From Verrucomicrobiota bacterium (GTDB lineage: Bacteria > Verrucomicrobiota > Verrucomicrobiia > Chthoniobacterales > JACTMZ01), in assembly GCA_027624625.1 (NCBI GenBank), contig JAQBWH010000019.1, positions 1 through 36,300 of the forward strand: 36,300 bases of DNA, given 5' to 3'. Below the pieces are notes generated by a model, which saw only the letters and a list, made by a program, of their open reading frames with translations, searched no databases and had not been told where the DNA came from. How positions within the stretch are numbered: the first letter of the stretch is position 1; every line of letters starts with the position of its first letter. The position numbers were made by a program, and so were the translations under genes. Below, in pieces: positions 8,401 to 16,805 of this stretch.

Positions 8401-9447
8401 TCAACGGAGCCAAAGCCACCCGGCCACGACCGGCCCGGCCGCGATCCAAAGAAGTGCCCCAGCGGCAAGGTAGGGGCCGAAGGGAATGCGACCGGCGGCT
8501 TCCAGACGCCCGGTGGCCAGCAGAACCAATCCGGCCACCGCACCGACGACCGAACCGGCGGCAATGCTGAAAAGTGCCCCGGGCCACCCCAGGAAAGCAC
8601 CCAAGGTGAGCATGAACTTCACATCGCCGAAACCCATGGCCTCGCGGGGAACGACAACCGCAGAAGCCACCCCGCTCCACCCGTCAGCTGCGGCGTAGTC
8701 GCATGATACGCCGCCGCGCCGGACGCCATCCGGCCCAAGAAGCCACACCTCACCCCGGTCGGTATGCAATTCGAGCACGTCCGTCGGGCGGTAAAAAATC
8801 TCCGCCAAATCCCAGTCATCCTCCCCGAGGCGCAAACAAGGACCTTTCTCCCGGGCCTGCAGCAAAAAAGCCTCCGCCGGTTGCAACTCGAGACGCTTGC
8901 GGCCGAAGGCGAGTTTACCCAACTCGACCACCGCAAAAAGAACGGCAAAACCGACCCCGGCCCCGAAGAGGCTGGCGCGCAGACGAGCCTCCCAGTCCCC
9001 GCCCGGTTGCAAGCCGGCGACCAGCATGCTCAGCACGATACCCGCCGCCGCCCCGCCCACGGTGAGGCTGTCAGGCAGGATCATGTGCTCAAGGTCGATG
9101 AAGGTTCCGGCCACCAGAATGCCGGCCAAGATCATGTAGGCGACGGCGACCGGCGGCGGGAAACTCGACCACAGCCAAAGGAACAGCCCCGCGGTAAGCA
9201 ACTCGACCAGCGGATACCGTGCCGGAATGCCCAGGCGGCAACCCGCACACCGCCCCCGCAGCCACAACCAACTGGCGACCGGGATATTCTCGTACCACGG
9301 AAGGAAGCGCCCGCACTGCGGACAAAAGGAACGCTTGGGGTGCCCCAGCCCGATGCCGCGCGGCAGGCGATATACCACGGCATTGAGGAACGAACCGCAA
9401 ATCAGGCCGAAAACAAAAACCGCCGCGGAGGCCCAGAGTCCGCTCAT
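8401..9447 (-). CDS. Prepilin peptidase / N-methyltransferase (PilD/GspO type)
   Basis: 348 residues, polytopic inner-membrane aspartic protease that cleaves the leader of type IV prepilins and pseudopilins. Near the N-terminus LICGSFLNAVVYRLPRG is followed by the cytoplasmic zinc-binding module (CPQC and CAGC pairs). The two catalytic aspartates are in FIDLEHMILPD and GFGDVKF. Between them lies an inserted soluble segment of ~100 residues (ELGKLAFGRKRLELQPAEAF to AVVVPREAMGF), of a kind I recall in related phyla. The start at 9447 is chosen because its ATG overlaps the gmhA stop (ATGA); an in-frame ATG at 9480 lies inside gmhA. It would act on the pseudopilin at 4870-5574. Confidence 0.93.
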   Translation of the reverse strand: MSGLWASAAVFVFGLICGSFLNAVVYRLPRGIGLGHPKRSFCPQCGRFLPWYENIPVASWLWLRGRCAGCRLGIPARYPLVELLTAGLFLWLWSSFPPPVAVAYMILAGILVAGTFIDLEHMILPDSLTVGGAAAGIVLSMLVAGLQPGGDWEARLRASLFGAGVGFAVLFAVVELGKLAFGRKRLELQPAEAFLLQAREKGPCLRLGEDDWDLAEIFYRPTDVLELHTDRGEVWLLGPDGVRRGGVSCDYAAADGWSGVASAVVVPREAMGFGDVKFMLTLGAFLGWPGALFSIAAGSVVGAVAGLVLLATGRLEAAGRIPFGPYLAAGALLWIAAGPVVAGWLWLR

Positions 9448-10010
9448 TCCCGAGGAAGTTTTTCCTCGGCCAATTCGCAAAGCACATGGAGGAGGAATTT
9501 TTGCGCTTCCTGGATGCGGGCCGTGTTCTCTCCCGGCACGATCAATTCGATGTCGGCCGCGCTTTTGGTGAAACCACCATCGCGTCCGAGCAAAGCAATA
9601 CTCACCATGCCCCGGCGCCGCGCCTCTTCGATCGCGGCCAGCACGTTGCGGGATTTGCCCGAGCTGGAAATGCCGATGAGCACGTCGCCGGATTGACCGA
9701 AGGCGCGGACCTGCCGCGAGAAAGCGTCGCCAAATTCATAGTCGTTGCCGATCGCGGTGAGCAAGCCGCCGTCGACACCCAAGGCGAGCGCGGGATACGG
9801 GCGGCGGTCACCGGCAAAGCGGCAGACAAACTCGGCGGCGATATGCGCCGCATCGGAGGAGCTGCCGCCGTTGCCACAAAGCATCAGTTTGTGTCCGGAG
9901 ACCAAGGCGGCAATGACCGCATCGGCGGCGCGCACCAGCGGTTCTTCGAGGGTCGCAAGCGCGTCGAAGGCGGCACACGCCGCGTCAAGGGACCGCCGGT
10001 AATGCGTCAT
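9444..10010 (-). CDS. gmhA: Phosphoheptose isomerase-like SIS-domain protein
   Basis: 188 residues, cytoplasmic. The family converts sedoheptulose 7-phosphate to glycero-manno-heptose 7-phosphate, the first step towards LPS inner-core heptose. The SIS domain shows the phosphosugar-binding loop LCGNGGSSSDAAHIAAEF (residues ~44-61), with the family's active-site Glu at E60, and GDVLIGISSSGKSRNV. In the C-terminal helix the sequence is RIQEAQKFLLHVLCE: the second histidine common in the family is present but the first is Gln. The start at 10010 is supported by a GGAGG 8 nt upstream. DiaA, a close relative that binds DnaA, is an alternative, but it usually lies beside other genes. Its stop overlaps the start of the prepilin peptidase gene. 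Confidence 0.82.
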   Translation of the reverse strand: MTHYRRSLDAACAAFDALATLEEPLVRAADAVIAALVSGHKLMLCGNGGSSSDAAHIAAEFVCRFAGDRRPYPALALGVDGGLLTAIGNDYEFGDAFSRQVRAFGQSGDVLIGISSSGKSRNVLAAIEEARRRGMVSIALLGRDGGFTKSAADIELIVPGENTARIQEAQKFLLHVLCELAEEKLPRE

Positions 10011-10018
10011 GACCCCGA

Positions 10019-10023
10019 CCTCC
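10019..10023 (-). promoter_or_regulatory. Shine-Dalgarno GGAGG of gmhA
   Basis: GGAGG on the minus strand, 8 nt before the ATG at 10010. It decides between this start and the longer in-frame ORF beginning at 10094. Confidence 0.6.
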
Positions 10024-10115
10024 AAAACTTGATGGGCGCCAACTTCTTCATCCAAAACAAGCATCTGGATGACCGATGCGGTCAAGCAAGACAATTCCCC
10101 CGTGCCCGCCGCCGT

Positions 10116-10144
10116 TTGACATCAGCGGCTAAACCTTCTTTGAT
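10116..10144 (+). promoter_or_regulatory. Sigma70-like promoter at the lipoprotein start codon
   Basis: Perfect TTGACA (10116-10121), 17-bp spacer, TTTGAT (10139-10144). The start codon at 10151 begins 7 nt after the -10 box, so the predicted transcript starts at or within a base or two of the ATG, with no room for a ribosome-binding site. Confidence 0.5.
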
Positions 10145-10150
10145 CAATCC

Positions 10151-10660
10151 ATGCCTTTGCCTTCCGGCTTGTTGGTCGCGGCCCTGCTTCTGGCTTCCTG
10201 CACAACGCCACCCAAAGCCGTGGATTTGGTCGATGCGCCTGTTCTGCCCCTCGCCCTCGACGGGGATTTTACCTTCCGCAAAATCCACCGGTTTCTCAAC
10301 CAACCGGAGCTCTTCCAGACAACGCAAAACCAGTCGATCATCTTCGAGCGGACCCGCGTGAACTTCGGCGCTCTTTCCGCGGACCAACGCCGCCAGCGCC
10401 AAGGGACCTATTTCGATTTTTTCTGGCGGGCCAACCGCCCGGCCGATATCACGGTGCGCCTTGAATACCGCCAAGCCAAGACGGGCAATGCCGTGCGCGC
10501 CCAAGCGATCGGCTACGAACAAGCCAAGGGCTCGGTCAAAACTTCCTTCGCCGTGATCGGCGACGACCATTTATGGAACGGCCCGGTCACCGCCTGGCGC
10601 TGCCTTCTTATCGAGGACAACCGCATTGTCGGCTTCACCCAGTCGTATTTGTGGAAGTAG
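10151..10660 (+). CDS. Predicted outer- or inner-membrane lipoprotein, unknown function
   Basis: 169 residues with a classic lipoprotein signal: MPLPSGLLVAALLLASC, lipobox LASC with the lipidated Cys at position 17, followed by TTPP. The mature part is a compact, mostly beta domain (FTFRKIHRFLNQPELFQTT, then YFDFFWRANRPADITVRLEY) ending in WK at the C-terminus. The residue after the Cys is Thr, not Asp, so export to the outer membrane would be expected by the E. coli rule. I do not recognise a domain. It is divergent from gmhA across a 140-bp intergenic region and followed by the STAS gene after 60 bp. Confidence 0.75.
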   Translation: MPLPSGLLVAALLLASCTTPPKAVDLVDAPVLPLALDGDFTFRKIHRFLNQPELFQTTQNQSIIFERTRVNFGALSADQRRQRQGTYFDFFWRANRPADITVRLEYRQAKTGNAVRAQAIGYEQAKGSVKTSFAVIGDDHLWNGPVTAWRCLLIEDNRIVGFTQSYLWK

Positions 10661-10720
10661 CAACTCCATTGTCCCGCCTTTAATGAGTCGCAGAGGCCCC
10701 GTTCTATTGAATCCCGAACC

Positions 10721-11203
10721 GTGAACTCCATTTCGTCATTACAAGTCGGGGTGGCCGGACCGTCCGCATGGGTTCGCATCGACGGACGCGGCACCTTCCA
10801 AAACAGCGCCGGACTCAAAGAATTCGCCACCGAGATGATGCGGCGGGGCCACCGCGAATTCGTCGTCGATCTGGCCGCTTGCGAGCTGATGGACTCCACA
10901 TTTCTCGGCACTTTGACCGGCATCGCGCTTGGCCTCCCGCCCGGGGGCAAGCTCACCGTCGTCCGGGCCAATGACCGCAACCGTGCCGTCATGCAGAACC
11001 TCGGCCTCGACCGCATCTTTGCCGTCGAGGAGAGTGCCCCGGCCCCCGCCCCCGGACGGATGGAAGATGCCGAGACCAATCCCCCGCAGATGGCCCGCCG
11101 CGAAACCATCATCCAAGCCCACGAGAACCTCGTCGCGGCCAATCCGGCCAATGCCATCCGTTTCAAGGACGTTCTCGAGTTCCTCCAGCAAAAGGCACCA
11201 TGA
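10721..11203 (+). CDS. STAS-domain anti-sigma-factor antagonist-like protein
   Basis: 160 residues, cytoplasmic. Residues ~5-105 form a STAS domain, with the phosphorylatable serine in the conserved position: LAACELMDSTFLGTLTGIA, S59. Such proteins bind an anti-sigma kinase and are switched by phosphorylation at this serine and by a PP2C phosphatase. A C-terminal extension (~106-160) begins with a Pro/Ala linker (APAPAPG) and ends in a helical segment (NAIRFKDVLEFLQQKAP). Start is GTG. The next gene encodes a PP2C phosphatase of the RsbU/SpoIIE type, 50 bp downstream, which fits a partner-switching pair. No RsbW-type kinase or sigma factor is in the window. Confidence 0.85.
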   Translation: MNSISSLQVGVAGPSAWVRIDGRGTFQNSAGLKEFATEMMRRGHREFVVDLAACELMDSTFLGTLTGIALGLPPGGKLTVVRANDRNRAVMQNLGLDRIFAVEESAPAPAPGRMEDAETNPPQMARRETIIQAHENLVAANPANAIRFKDVLEFLQQKAP

Positions 11204-11253
11204 GAATCGCGCCCTTGATGCCCCGGCCTGCCGGACCCTAACCTTTCCGCCCC

Positions 11254-12693
11254 GTGCGGGAACCCATGGTCACCGGCCTGCTTATCATTTTTGTCGCGCT
11301 CGTCGGCTTCCTCAGCTGGCGGCTCGCCCGGCAACAACGGGCCTTGCAATTGCTCGGGCACGAATGGCGGGCCTTGCAGACCGAAGAGAAGCAGGTCTTC
11401 GATTTTCTCCGCGGCCTCGGCGAAGCATTCGGTGGCGGCGTGGGGCGCCGCGATTTGCACCGCCTGATTGTCGAGAGCGCCGCACGCATCCTCAACGCCC
11501 ACGGTGGCGCCCTCTACCTGGTCGACCGCGGGGGCGAGTTTCTCTCGCCCGCTTACATCAGCCGCACCTGCGCCCCTCTCGTCCGTGTTCCTGCTCACAT
11601 CCGCCTGCAGGCCGCCTCGAATCCCATCGCCCTCGAGAGCTACTTGCGCCTCTCTCCGGTCCACCCGGGGGATGGCGCTGTGGCGCGCATGTGGCAAGAA
11701 GGTGGAGCGCGCATTTTCAATTTCTCCGATCCGGAACTGGCCGGATTGGCCGACAACGGCCAGGGAGCCACTTCGGCCCTCGTCGGCTGCCTCTCTTACC
11801 GCGACAAAACACTCGGAGTCCTCGCTGTGGTCAACGGACCAATCAGCGTGACCTTCGGTCCCGACGACCTCGCCGTGTTCAAAGCGATCGCCGAGCAGTC
11901 CGCCTTCGCGCTGTTCAGCGAAGCTGTGTATCTCGAAGCCGGAGAGAAGCGGCGTCTCGACAGCGACCTCGAAACGGCCCGCGAAATCCAGAGCATCCTC
12001 CTCCCGGCCGCCTCGCCCGAGATCGCCGGGTATGAAGTGAGCGGACTGAACATCCCCGCGCGGCACGTTAGCGGGGATTATTTCGATTACCTGCGGATCG
12101 ACGAACACCATTGGGGGCTGGCCATCGCCGACGTCTCGGGCAAAGGCATTCCCGCCGCCCTCATCACCAGCATGTGCCGTAGCCTGCTCCGTGCCGCCGC
12201 TCCCGGTTGCACCTCGGCGGCCGAAGTGATGCGTGCGGTCAACCGGCGACTTTATCCCGATATCAAGCAGGACATGTTTGTCAGCATGCTCTATGTCGTG
12301 CTCGACACACGGACCAACGATGTGACCCTGGCCCGGGCCGGACACGATCCCCCTTTGCTTTATCGTGCGACCGACCGCGAAGTGCTTCCCCTGCGGCCAC
12401 CGGGCATGGCCGTGGGCATTGACAGCGGCAGCGTGTTCGATAAAATCATCGCTGAAGAAACCGTCACACTGGCCTCTGGAGACGGCATCCTCCTCTACAC
12501 CGACGGTGCCACCGAGGCTCTGGATGCGCACGGATCGGAGTTCGGTTTGCCACGGCTGATCCAAGCCGTCCAAGCCAACGCTTCCAAAGGCGCCGCTGCG
12601 ACGGTCTCGAACATCGCAGCCGAACTGCGCGAATTCGCCGGCGAATTCGCCCAATACGACGACATCACCTTGATTTCCATCCGCAGACTATGA
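11254..12693 (+). CDS. Membrane-anchored GAF-PP2C phosphatase (RsbU/SpoIIE type)
   Basis: 479 residues. One N-terminal membrane helix (VTGLLIIFVALVGFLSW, ~6-22) is followed by a short helical linker, a GAF sensor domain (~70-215; LIVESAARILNAHGGALYLV) and a PP2C-type serine phosphatase domain (~235-479). Metal-binding aspartates are in GDYFDYLR, IADVSGKGIPAALI, LYTDGATEA and YDDITLI. The likely substrate is the phosphorylated STAS protein encoded just upstream. The start may be this GTG or the ATG at 11266 four codons later. The stop overlaps the grpE start (ATGA). Confidence 0.9.
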   Translation: MREPMVTGLLIIFVALVGFLSWRLARQQRALQLLGHEWRALQTEEKQVFDFLRGLGEAFGGGVGRRDLHRLIVESAARILNAHGGALYLVDRGGEFLSPAYISRTCAPLVRVPAHIRLQAASNPIALESYLRLSPVHPGDGAVARMWQEGGARIFNFSDPELAGLADNGQGATSALVGCLSYRDKTLGVLAVVNGPISVTFGPDDLAVFKAIAEQSAFALFSEAVYLEAGEKRRLDSDLETAREIQSILLPAASPEIAGYEVSGLNIPARHVSGDYFDYLRIDEHHWGLAIADVSGKGIPAALITSMCRSLLRAAAPGCTSAAEVMRAVNRRLYPDIKQDMFVSMLYVVLDTRTNDVTLARAGHDPPLLYRATDREVLPLRPPGMAVGIDSGSVFDKIIAEETVTLASGDGILLYTDGATEALDAHGSEFGLPRLIQAVQANASKGAAATVSNIAAELREFAGEFAQYDDITLISIRRL

Positions 12694-13205
12694 GCAAGAA
12701 GCAAAAAAACGAACCCTCCCCGGGGCCCATCGCCGCAGCAGAACCCCCGACCACGCCCGATCCGCTGGCCGAAGCGGAGAAGTTCCGCGACCTCGCCATG
12801 CGCACCGCGGCCGATTTCGACAATTTCCGCAAGCGGGCCGCACGAGAAAAAGAAGACTCCATCCGCTACGCCAACACCTCCCTCCTTGGTGATCTGCTTC
12901 CGCTCATCGACAATTTCGAACTCGGTCTTGCAGCGGCGAAATCCGCACCCGACGCGGGTGCCATCCTCCAGGGACTCGGCATGGTGGCCCGGCAATTCCG
13001 CGATTTCCTCTCGTCCTCCGGCCTCGAAGAAGTCCCGACCGAAGGCGCAATATTCGATCCCAATCTGATGGAATCAGTCGGCCACGAAAACAGCGACACT
13101 GTGCCGGAAGGGCAGGTACTGCGCTCGACCCGCCGCGGCTACAAGTTGCGCGACCGCCTCCTGCGGCCGGCCACCGTCTTTGTCTCCCAAGGTCCCGCCG
13201 CCTGA
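12690..13205 (+). CDS. grpE: Nucleotide exchange factor GrpE
   Basis: 171 residues. GrpE releases ADP from DnaK in the Hsp70 cycle. A flexible Pro/Ala-rich N-terminus precedes the long helix carrying the family signature (MRTAADFDNFRKRAAREKED) and the four-helix and beta-wing domains (LLPLIDNFELGLA; FDPNLMESVGHENSDTVPE; GYKLRDRLLRPATVFVS). The start overlaps the stop of the phosphatase gene, and dnaJ begins 6 nt after the grpE stop. There is no CIRCE element (TTAGCACTC inverted repeat) nearby and no dnaK in the window. Confidence 0.95.
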   Translation: MSKKQKNEPSPGPIAAAEPPTTPDPLAEAEKFRDLAMRTAADFDNFRKRAAREKEDSIRYANTSLLGDLLPLIDNFELGLAAAKSAPDAGAILQGLGMVARQFRDFLSSSGLEEVPTEGAIFDPNLMESVGHENSDTVPEGQVLRSTRRGYKLRDRLLRPATVFVSQGPAA

Positions 13206-13211
13206 TCCTTC

Positions 13212-14345
13212 ATGTCGTCCCGCCATCCCAGCGATCCCTACGAGACCCTCGCGGTCTCCCGCAGCGCCGCCATGGAGGAAATCAGAACCTCCTATCGCCA
13301 GCTCGCCATGAAGTATCACCCGGACCGCAACCCGGGGGACCCCGCGGCGGAGGAGAGTTTCAAGGAGATTTCCCAAGCTTATGACATTCTCATCGACCCC
13401 GACAAGCGCGCCGCCTACGACCGCTACGGATACGCCGCCTTCCAGGGTCCGGGGGGCGGGCCGGGCGCCGGCTTCCACGATCCGTTCGATCTGTTCCGCG
13501 AGGTCTTCGGCTCGGGCGGGGGAGGCATTTTCGAACACTTTTTCGGCGGGAGCGGCGGGGGGGCCAACCAAGCGCGGGGCGCGGACCTCCGTTACGATCT
13601 GGAAATCAAGCTCGAAGAAGCCGCCCGCGGCGTCGAAAAGGAAATCGAAATCGGCAAGACAGGCCGCTGCTCGGCCTGCGGGGGGTCCGGGGGGGGACCG
13701 GGCGCGCACCTTCACACTTGCCCGACGTGCCGCGGGCGCGGGCAGGTGATTGCCTCGCGTGGTTTCTTCCAAGTTGCCCAACCCTGCCCCCGCTGCCACG
13801 GCGCCGGACAGATGTTCGACCATCCGTGCAAAGTCTGCCGCGGAGACGGACGGGCCGAGACGACAACGCGGATCAAACTGAAAATTCCCGCCGGCATCGA
13901 GGACGGTTCGCGCCTGCGTTCCGGCGGCAACGGCGAGGCTGGCGTGCGCGGGGCCGCCTCCGGCGATCTCTACGTCGTCGTCCACATCCGCGAACACGCG
14001 GTCTTCGCCCGCGATGGAGACGACCTTTTCTGCGAAATGCCGGTCTCCTTTGTCACCGCGGCACTGGGCGGGGAAATCAACGTTCCCACCCTCGAAGGCA
14101 AGGCTTCAATCAAAGTCCCGGCCGGAACGCAAAATGGCACGGTGTTCAAATTGCGGGGCAAAGGCATGCCGCACCTGCGCGGCTCAGGTCAGGGCCAGCT
14201 CCTCGTCCGTGCCGTCGTCGAGGTGCCGACCAAACTCACCGCCGGCCAACGAGAGAAGCTGGAAGAATTTGCGGAGAGCTGTGGCGACCAGAATGCGCCT
14301 ATGACGAGGAGTTTCCTCGAGCGGGCCAAGGAATTTTTCTCTTGA
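13212..14345 (+). CDS. dnaJ: Chaperone DnaJ (type I Hsp40)
   Basis: 377 residues, cytoplasmic co-chaperone that delivers substrate to DnaK and stimulates its ATPase. The J domain (~8-70) carries HPD at 36-38 ([11 protein letters not shown]). A Gly/Phe-rich region follows (~78-125), then the zinc domain with all four CxxCxGxG repeats ([32 protein letters not shown]), and C-terminal substrate-binding domains ([39 protein letters not shown]). Length and order match type I DnaJ. Its stop lies 3 bp from the stop of the convergent operon. Confidence 0.95.
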   Translation: MSSRHPSDPYETLAVSRSAAMEEIRTSYRQLAMKYHPDRNPGDPAAEESFKEISQAYDILIDPDKRAAYDRYGYAAFQGPGGGPGAGFHDPFDLFREVFGSGGGGIFEHFFGGSGGGANQARGADLRYDLEIKLEEAARGVEKEIEIGKTGRCSACGGSGGGPGAHLHTCPTCRGRGQVIASRGFFQVAQPCPRCHGAGQMFDHPCKVCRGDGRAETTTRIKLKIPAGIEDGSRLRSGGNGEAGVRGAASGDLYVVVHIREHAVFARDGDDLFCEMPVSFVTAALGGEINVPTLEGKASIKVPAGTQNGTVFKLRGKGMPHLRGSGQGQLLVRAVVEVPTKLTAGQREKLEEFAESCGDQNAPMTRSFLERAKEFFS

Positions 14346-14348
14346 GGC

Positions 14349-15641
14349 TCACCAACCGCGCCGCTCCACCGAGTCGAGGTGGCGCGAAATGGCGTCGTTG
14401 CGGCGTAGGGTGGAATCCGGAACCACCGGCATGCGCACCGTACCGGCCGTCTCATCGGCAGACACTTGGTTGACCTGATACCAGTTCATGTGATCGGTGA
14501 TCTCACGGCTGCGATCATCGAGGGCCAAACAAAGCTCCTCGGTGGCCTCGAAGCGCCCGACAAAACCGCGGCGCCGGTTGCGGGCCAAATCGTCGAGCAA
14601 GGTGCGGTATTCCTCGACCAGCGGGGCGTAAAGTGGATGAGAGCGGAAAGCCAACCTCTGCATTTCCTGCGCCGCCCGGGCGATCCGGAACCGGCCGTCC
14701 TCTTTGCGGGAAAGGACCACAAGAACGTCCGCCGCAGGGACGCCGTCGTTCGAGGTATCCAAATCTCCGAGAATTTGCCGCAATTTTTTCCCGGTTTCCT
14801 CCGCCCCGAAAAACTCGAGCTTCTTCGGAGTGGAGAGCCGCGCCACGGCCAACGCCCAGAGCCGCGCCAACTTGGCCTCATCCTCCGCTAGCTCCGGCCA
14901 AGTCTGGGCAAATCGTTGTTCGGGCTCGCGGGCCGGCGCGGCCAAGGTCAGATTTTCGATGATGCGGCGGCGTCCGTCGGGAAGCTCCAGCAGTCCGTTA
15001 TAGAGGGCCAAACTTTGCGCCGCGTGCAGTTCGCGGGCGCGTCCCTTCATCGTGGCGGCATTCTGCCGGAGAAAGCGGTCGAGGCGCGGCATGCTCCTCG
15101 ACTCCATGAGGTCCGCGTAGAGGGAGGCGTCCCGCGATGCCTCCCGCCCGAGCGAAGCGGCCAGAGCTGAAGACAACCAGTCCGGCGGCTCGATGAAGCG
15201 GCCGCCTTCGAATTTTTGCCGGCGCATTGATCGCTCGAGCAACAGGGCCCGCAGGATACCGCGGTCCACCGCAGCGGCATCGGAAACCGTCCCGGGGGCC
15301 AGATCGAGCTGGATCTTGCCGCCCGCTTCGCCGGCCTCGAAGACCTGGAGAAGCACGGGGGACTGCCTCAGCCTCACTCCGTCACCCGGGGTGAGCACGA
15401 CCAGCACGGGCGTTTTCCACCGGTCGGACTCCTGCAACTCGCGCTGCAGACCGGTTTTCAACTCCTCGGCACGCCGCACCAGTTCCGAACGCTGACCGCG
15501 GGTGCCGCCGAAGACGGTGAATTGCTTCGAATTGCTCACCGTCCGGTTTTCCGGCTTGAGCAACTCCGGGGCAGCCACCTGCGCCGTGGCTGGCCCGCAG
15601 GCCAGCACCCAGACCAACACCCATCGCCGGAACATTTTCAC
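14349..15641 (-). CDS. Exported protein of unknown function
   Basis: 430 residues. A signal peptide (MFRRWVLVWVLACGPATAQ, cleavage near residue 20) indicates export. The mature protein is charged and largely helical, with a region reminiscent of gluzincin-like folds (PPDWLSSALAASLGRE) but without a HExxH motif, so no enzymatic claim is made. It ends DSTLRRNDAISRHLDSVERRGW. The GTG at 15641 overlaps the stop of the upstream gene (GTGA); an ATG two codons later is an equal alternative. Last gene of the cdsA-dxr-FmdB-zinc ribbon group and probably co-translated with the zinc-ribbon membrane protein. Confidence 0.7.
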   Translation of the reverse strand: MKMFRRWVLVWVLACGPATAQVAAPELLKPENRTVSNSKQFTVFGGTRGQRSELVRRAEELKTGLQRELQESDRWKTPVLVVLTPGDGVRLRQSPVLLQVFEAGEAGGKIQLDLAPGTVSDAAAVDRGILRALLLERSMRRQKFEGGRFIEPPDWLSSALAASLGREASRDASLYADLMESRSMPRLDRFLRQNAATMKGRARELHAAQSLALYNGLLELPDGRRRIIENLTLAAPAREPEQRFAQTWPELAEDEAKLARLWALAVARLSTPKKLEFFGAEETGKKLRQILGDLDTSNDGVPAADVLVVLSRKEDGRFRIARAAQEMQRLAFRSHPLYAPLVEEYRTLLDDLARNRRRGFVGRFEATEELCLALDDRSREITDHMNWYQVNQVSADETAGTVRMPVVPDSTLRRNDAISRHLDSVERRGW

Positions 15642-16387
15642 CGCGTCCGAGCTGACCAGCGCAAGATGACCGACTGGGGAGTGATCACGATGCTCGAGGC
15701 CGCGGACAAGTCGCCGAGCGGGCCAGCGAGGGCATCAACCAAGCTGCCGAACTGGCGCTGGACCAAGACTCCGCCCACTGCGGGCAAGGGCAGCCGACCG
15801 ACCGAAAAACTCCGCGCCACCAAAGCCGTCCCGTCCCCCTCGGGAACGGGGGCGAAACGGCCCTCGAAATAAAGGCGCAGTCCCACTGGAAATTTCGTTT
15901 CCAAACCGACCCGCACATCGCCCTGCCCGAGAACCGCGTAAACGCGCTGGGGGTCGAGGCGGAACCTACCCTCACTCTGCGACTGAAGCACGACACTGGA
16001 AGCCAGCCAGGTGTTGATGTCCGCCGCAGGCAGACTGAAGGAACGCGTGCCGTCGGCTTGGGCAGAGGCGGCCACCAAGGTGGTCAGGCGTCCGGCCAGG
16101 GCGGTGTCGGGAGTGACCGCAACCGGCACATCGCGCGGCGGCAGCAAAGCGAGAACCACGGCAATGGCCAGACCGGCCAGGACGAGGAGACGCACGATGC
16201 CCGCGACGGAGCGGCCCCAGGCGAAGGGCTCGCGGGGCTTCTTCATTTTCGCCACATCGGTCGGATGCATGTAGCCGGTCGGTGCCGGCGGCGCCTGCGC
16301 CCCACGCTCCAACCGCGTTCCGCAACTATGACAATAAACCCGCGTCGGATCGTTTTCGTATCCGCAACTGGAGCACTTCAAGCCCAT
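15638..16387 (-). CDS. Zinc-ribbon single-pass membrane protein, unknown function
   Basis: 249 residues. The N-terminus is a zinc ribbon with cysteines 5, 8, 19 and 22 (CSSCGYEN and YCHSCG). A proline-rich linker leads to one membrane helix (~60-83, VRLLVLAGLAIAVVLALLPP). The C-terminal domain (~95-249) is beta-rich with alternating hydrophobics (FRLDPQRVYAVLGQGDVRVG; FPVGLRLYFEGRFAP) and would lie outside the cytoplasm if the ribbon is inside. No family recognised for that domain. The start is 7 nt after the FmdB-type gene stop; its own stop overlaps the next start. Confidence 0.75.
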   Translation of the reverse strand: MGLKCSSCGYENDPTRVYCHSCGTRLERGAQAPPAPTGYMHPTDVAKMKKPREPFAWGRSVAGIVRLLVLAGLAIAVVLALLPPRDVPVAVTPDTALAGRLTTLVAASAQADGTRSFSLPAADINTWLASSVVLQSQSEGRFRLDPQRVYAVLGQGDVRVGLETKFPVGLRLYFEGRFAPVPEGDGTALVARSFSVGRLPLPAVGGVLVQRQFGSLVDALAGPLGDLSAASSIVITPQSVILRWSARTR

Positions 16388-16394
16388 GAGGATC

Positions 16395-16754
16395 CTATTT
16401 GCCCCCGCCCCCGGAAGAGGTGCCGCCGGAGGACGAGGGTGTGCTGCCCCCGGAGGAGGGCGGAGGGCTTGGCGCCGGCTTGTCCGCCGCCTTGCTTTCC
16501 TTGGCGCCGCCTCCGCCGCTGTCTTTCTTCGCCGCTTGCTTGTACCCCTCGCTGCGGTAATCCGTGGTGTAAAATCCGCTGCCTTTGAAGATAAGGCCCG
16601 CGCCGGTGCCGAGCAGGCGCTTCACCTCGCCGTGCCCCCACGGGCTCACTTGGCACTGTGCTTCGGGGCAGGTCTTGAAAGCGTTGTCCTTCATCGACTG
16701 GAAAACCTCGAAATTTTTCTCGCACTTCAAGCAGTGGTATTCGTAGGTCGGCAT
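16395..16754 (-). CDS. FmdB-family zinc-ribbon protein
   Basis: 119 residues. The start MPTYEYHCLKCEKNFEVFQS is the conserved FmdB/CxxC regulatory-type beginning. Cys8 and Cys11 pair with a modified second knuckle (TCPEAQCQ, cysteines 29 and 34). The block LIFKGSGFYTTDYRS is also typical. The last ~50 residues are a low-complexity Ser/Gly/Pro tail ending GGTSSGGGGK. The start at 16754 is preferred to the longer frame because the family always begins at this Met. Role unknown; family members are often found in housekeeping operons. Confidence 0.88.
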   Translation of the reverse strand: MPTYEYHCLKCEKNFEVFQSMKDNAFKTCPEAQCQVSPWGHGEVKRLLGTGAGLIFKGSGFYTTDYRSEGYKQAAKKDSGGGGAKESKAADKPAPSPPPSSGGSTPSSSGGTSSGGGGK

Positions 16755-16805
16755 AAAGGCTGGATCTTCTTTATCCGCAGTCCGCCCCCCCCGCAAGCTG
16801 CCTTC

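Noticed and set aside
10513..12654. 713-residue open frame on the minus strand
   Set aside because: Antisense to the STAS and PP2C phosphatase genes; its translation is low-complexity Gly/Arg/Asp without any family motif.
13450..13600. GC-rich Gly-coding repeats in dnaJ as a tandem repeat element
   Set aside because: This is the normal Gly/Phe-rich linker of DnaJ.
15175..15215. Metallopeptidase site in the exported protein (PPDWLSSALAASLGRE)
   Set aside because: The region resembles the helix before a gluzincin active site, but there is no HExxH, so no protease activity is claimed.
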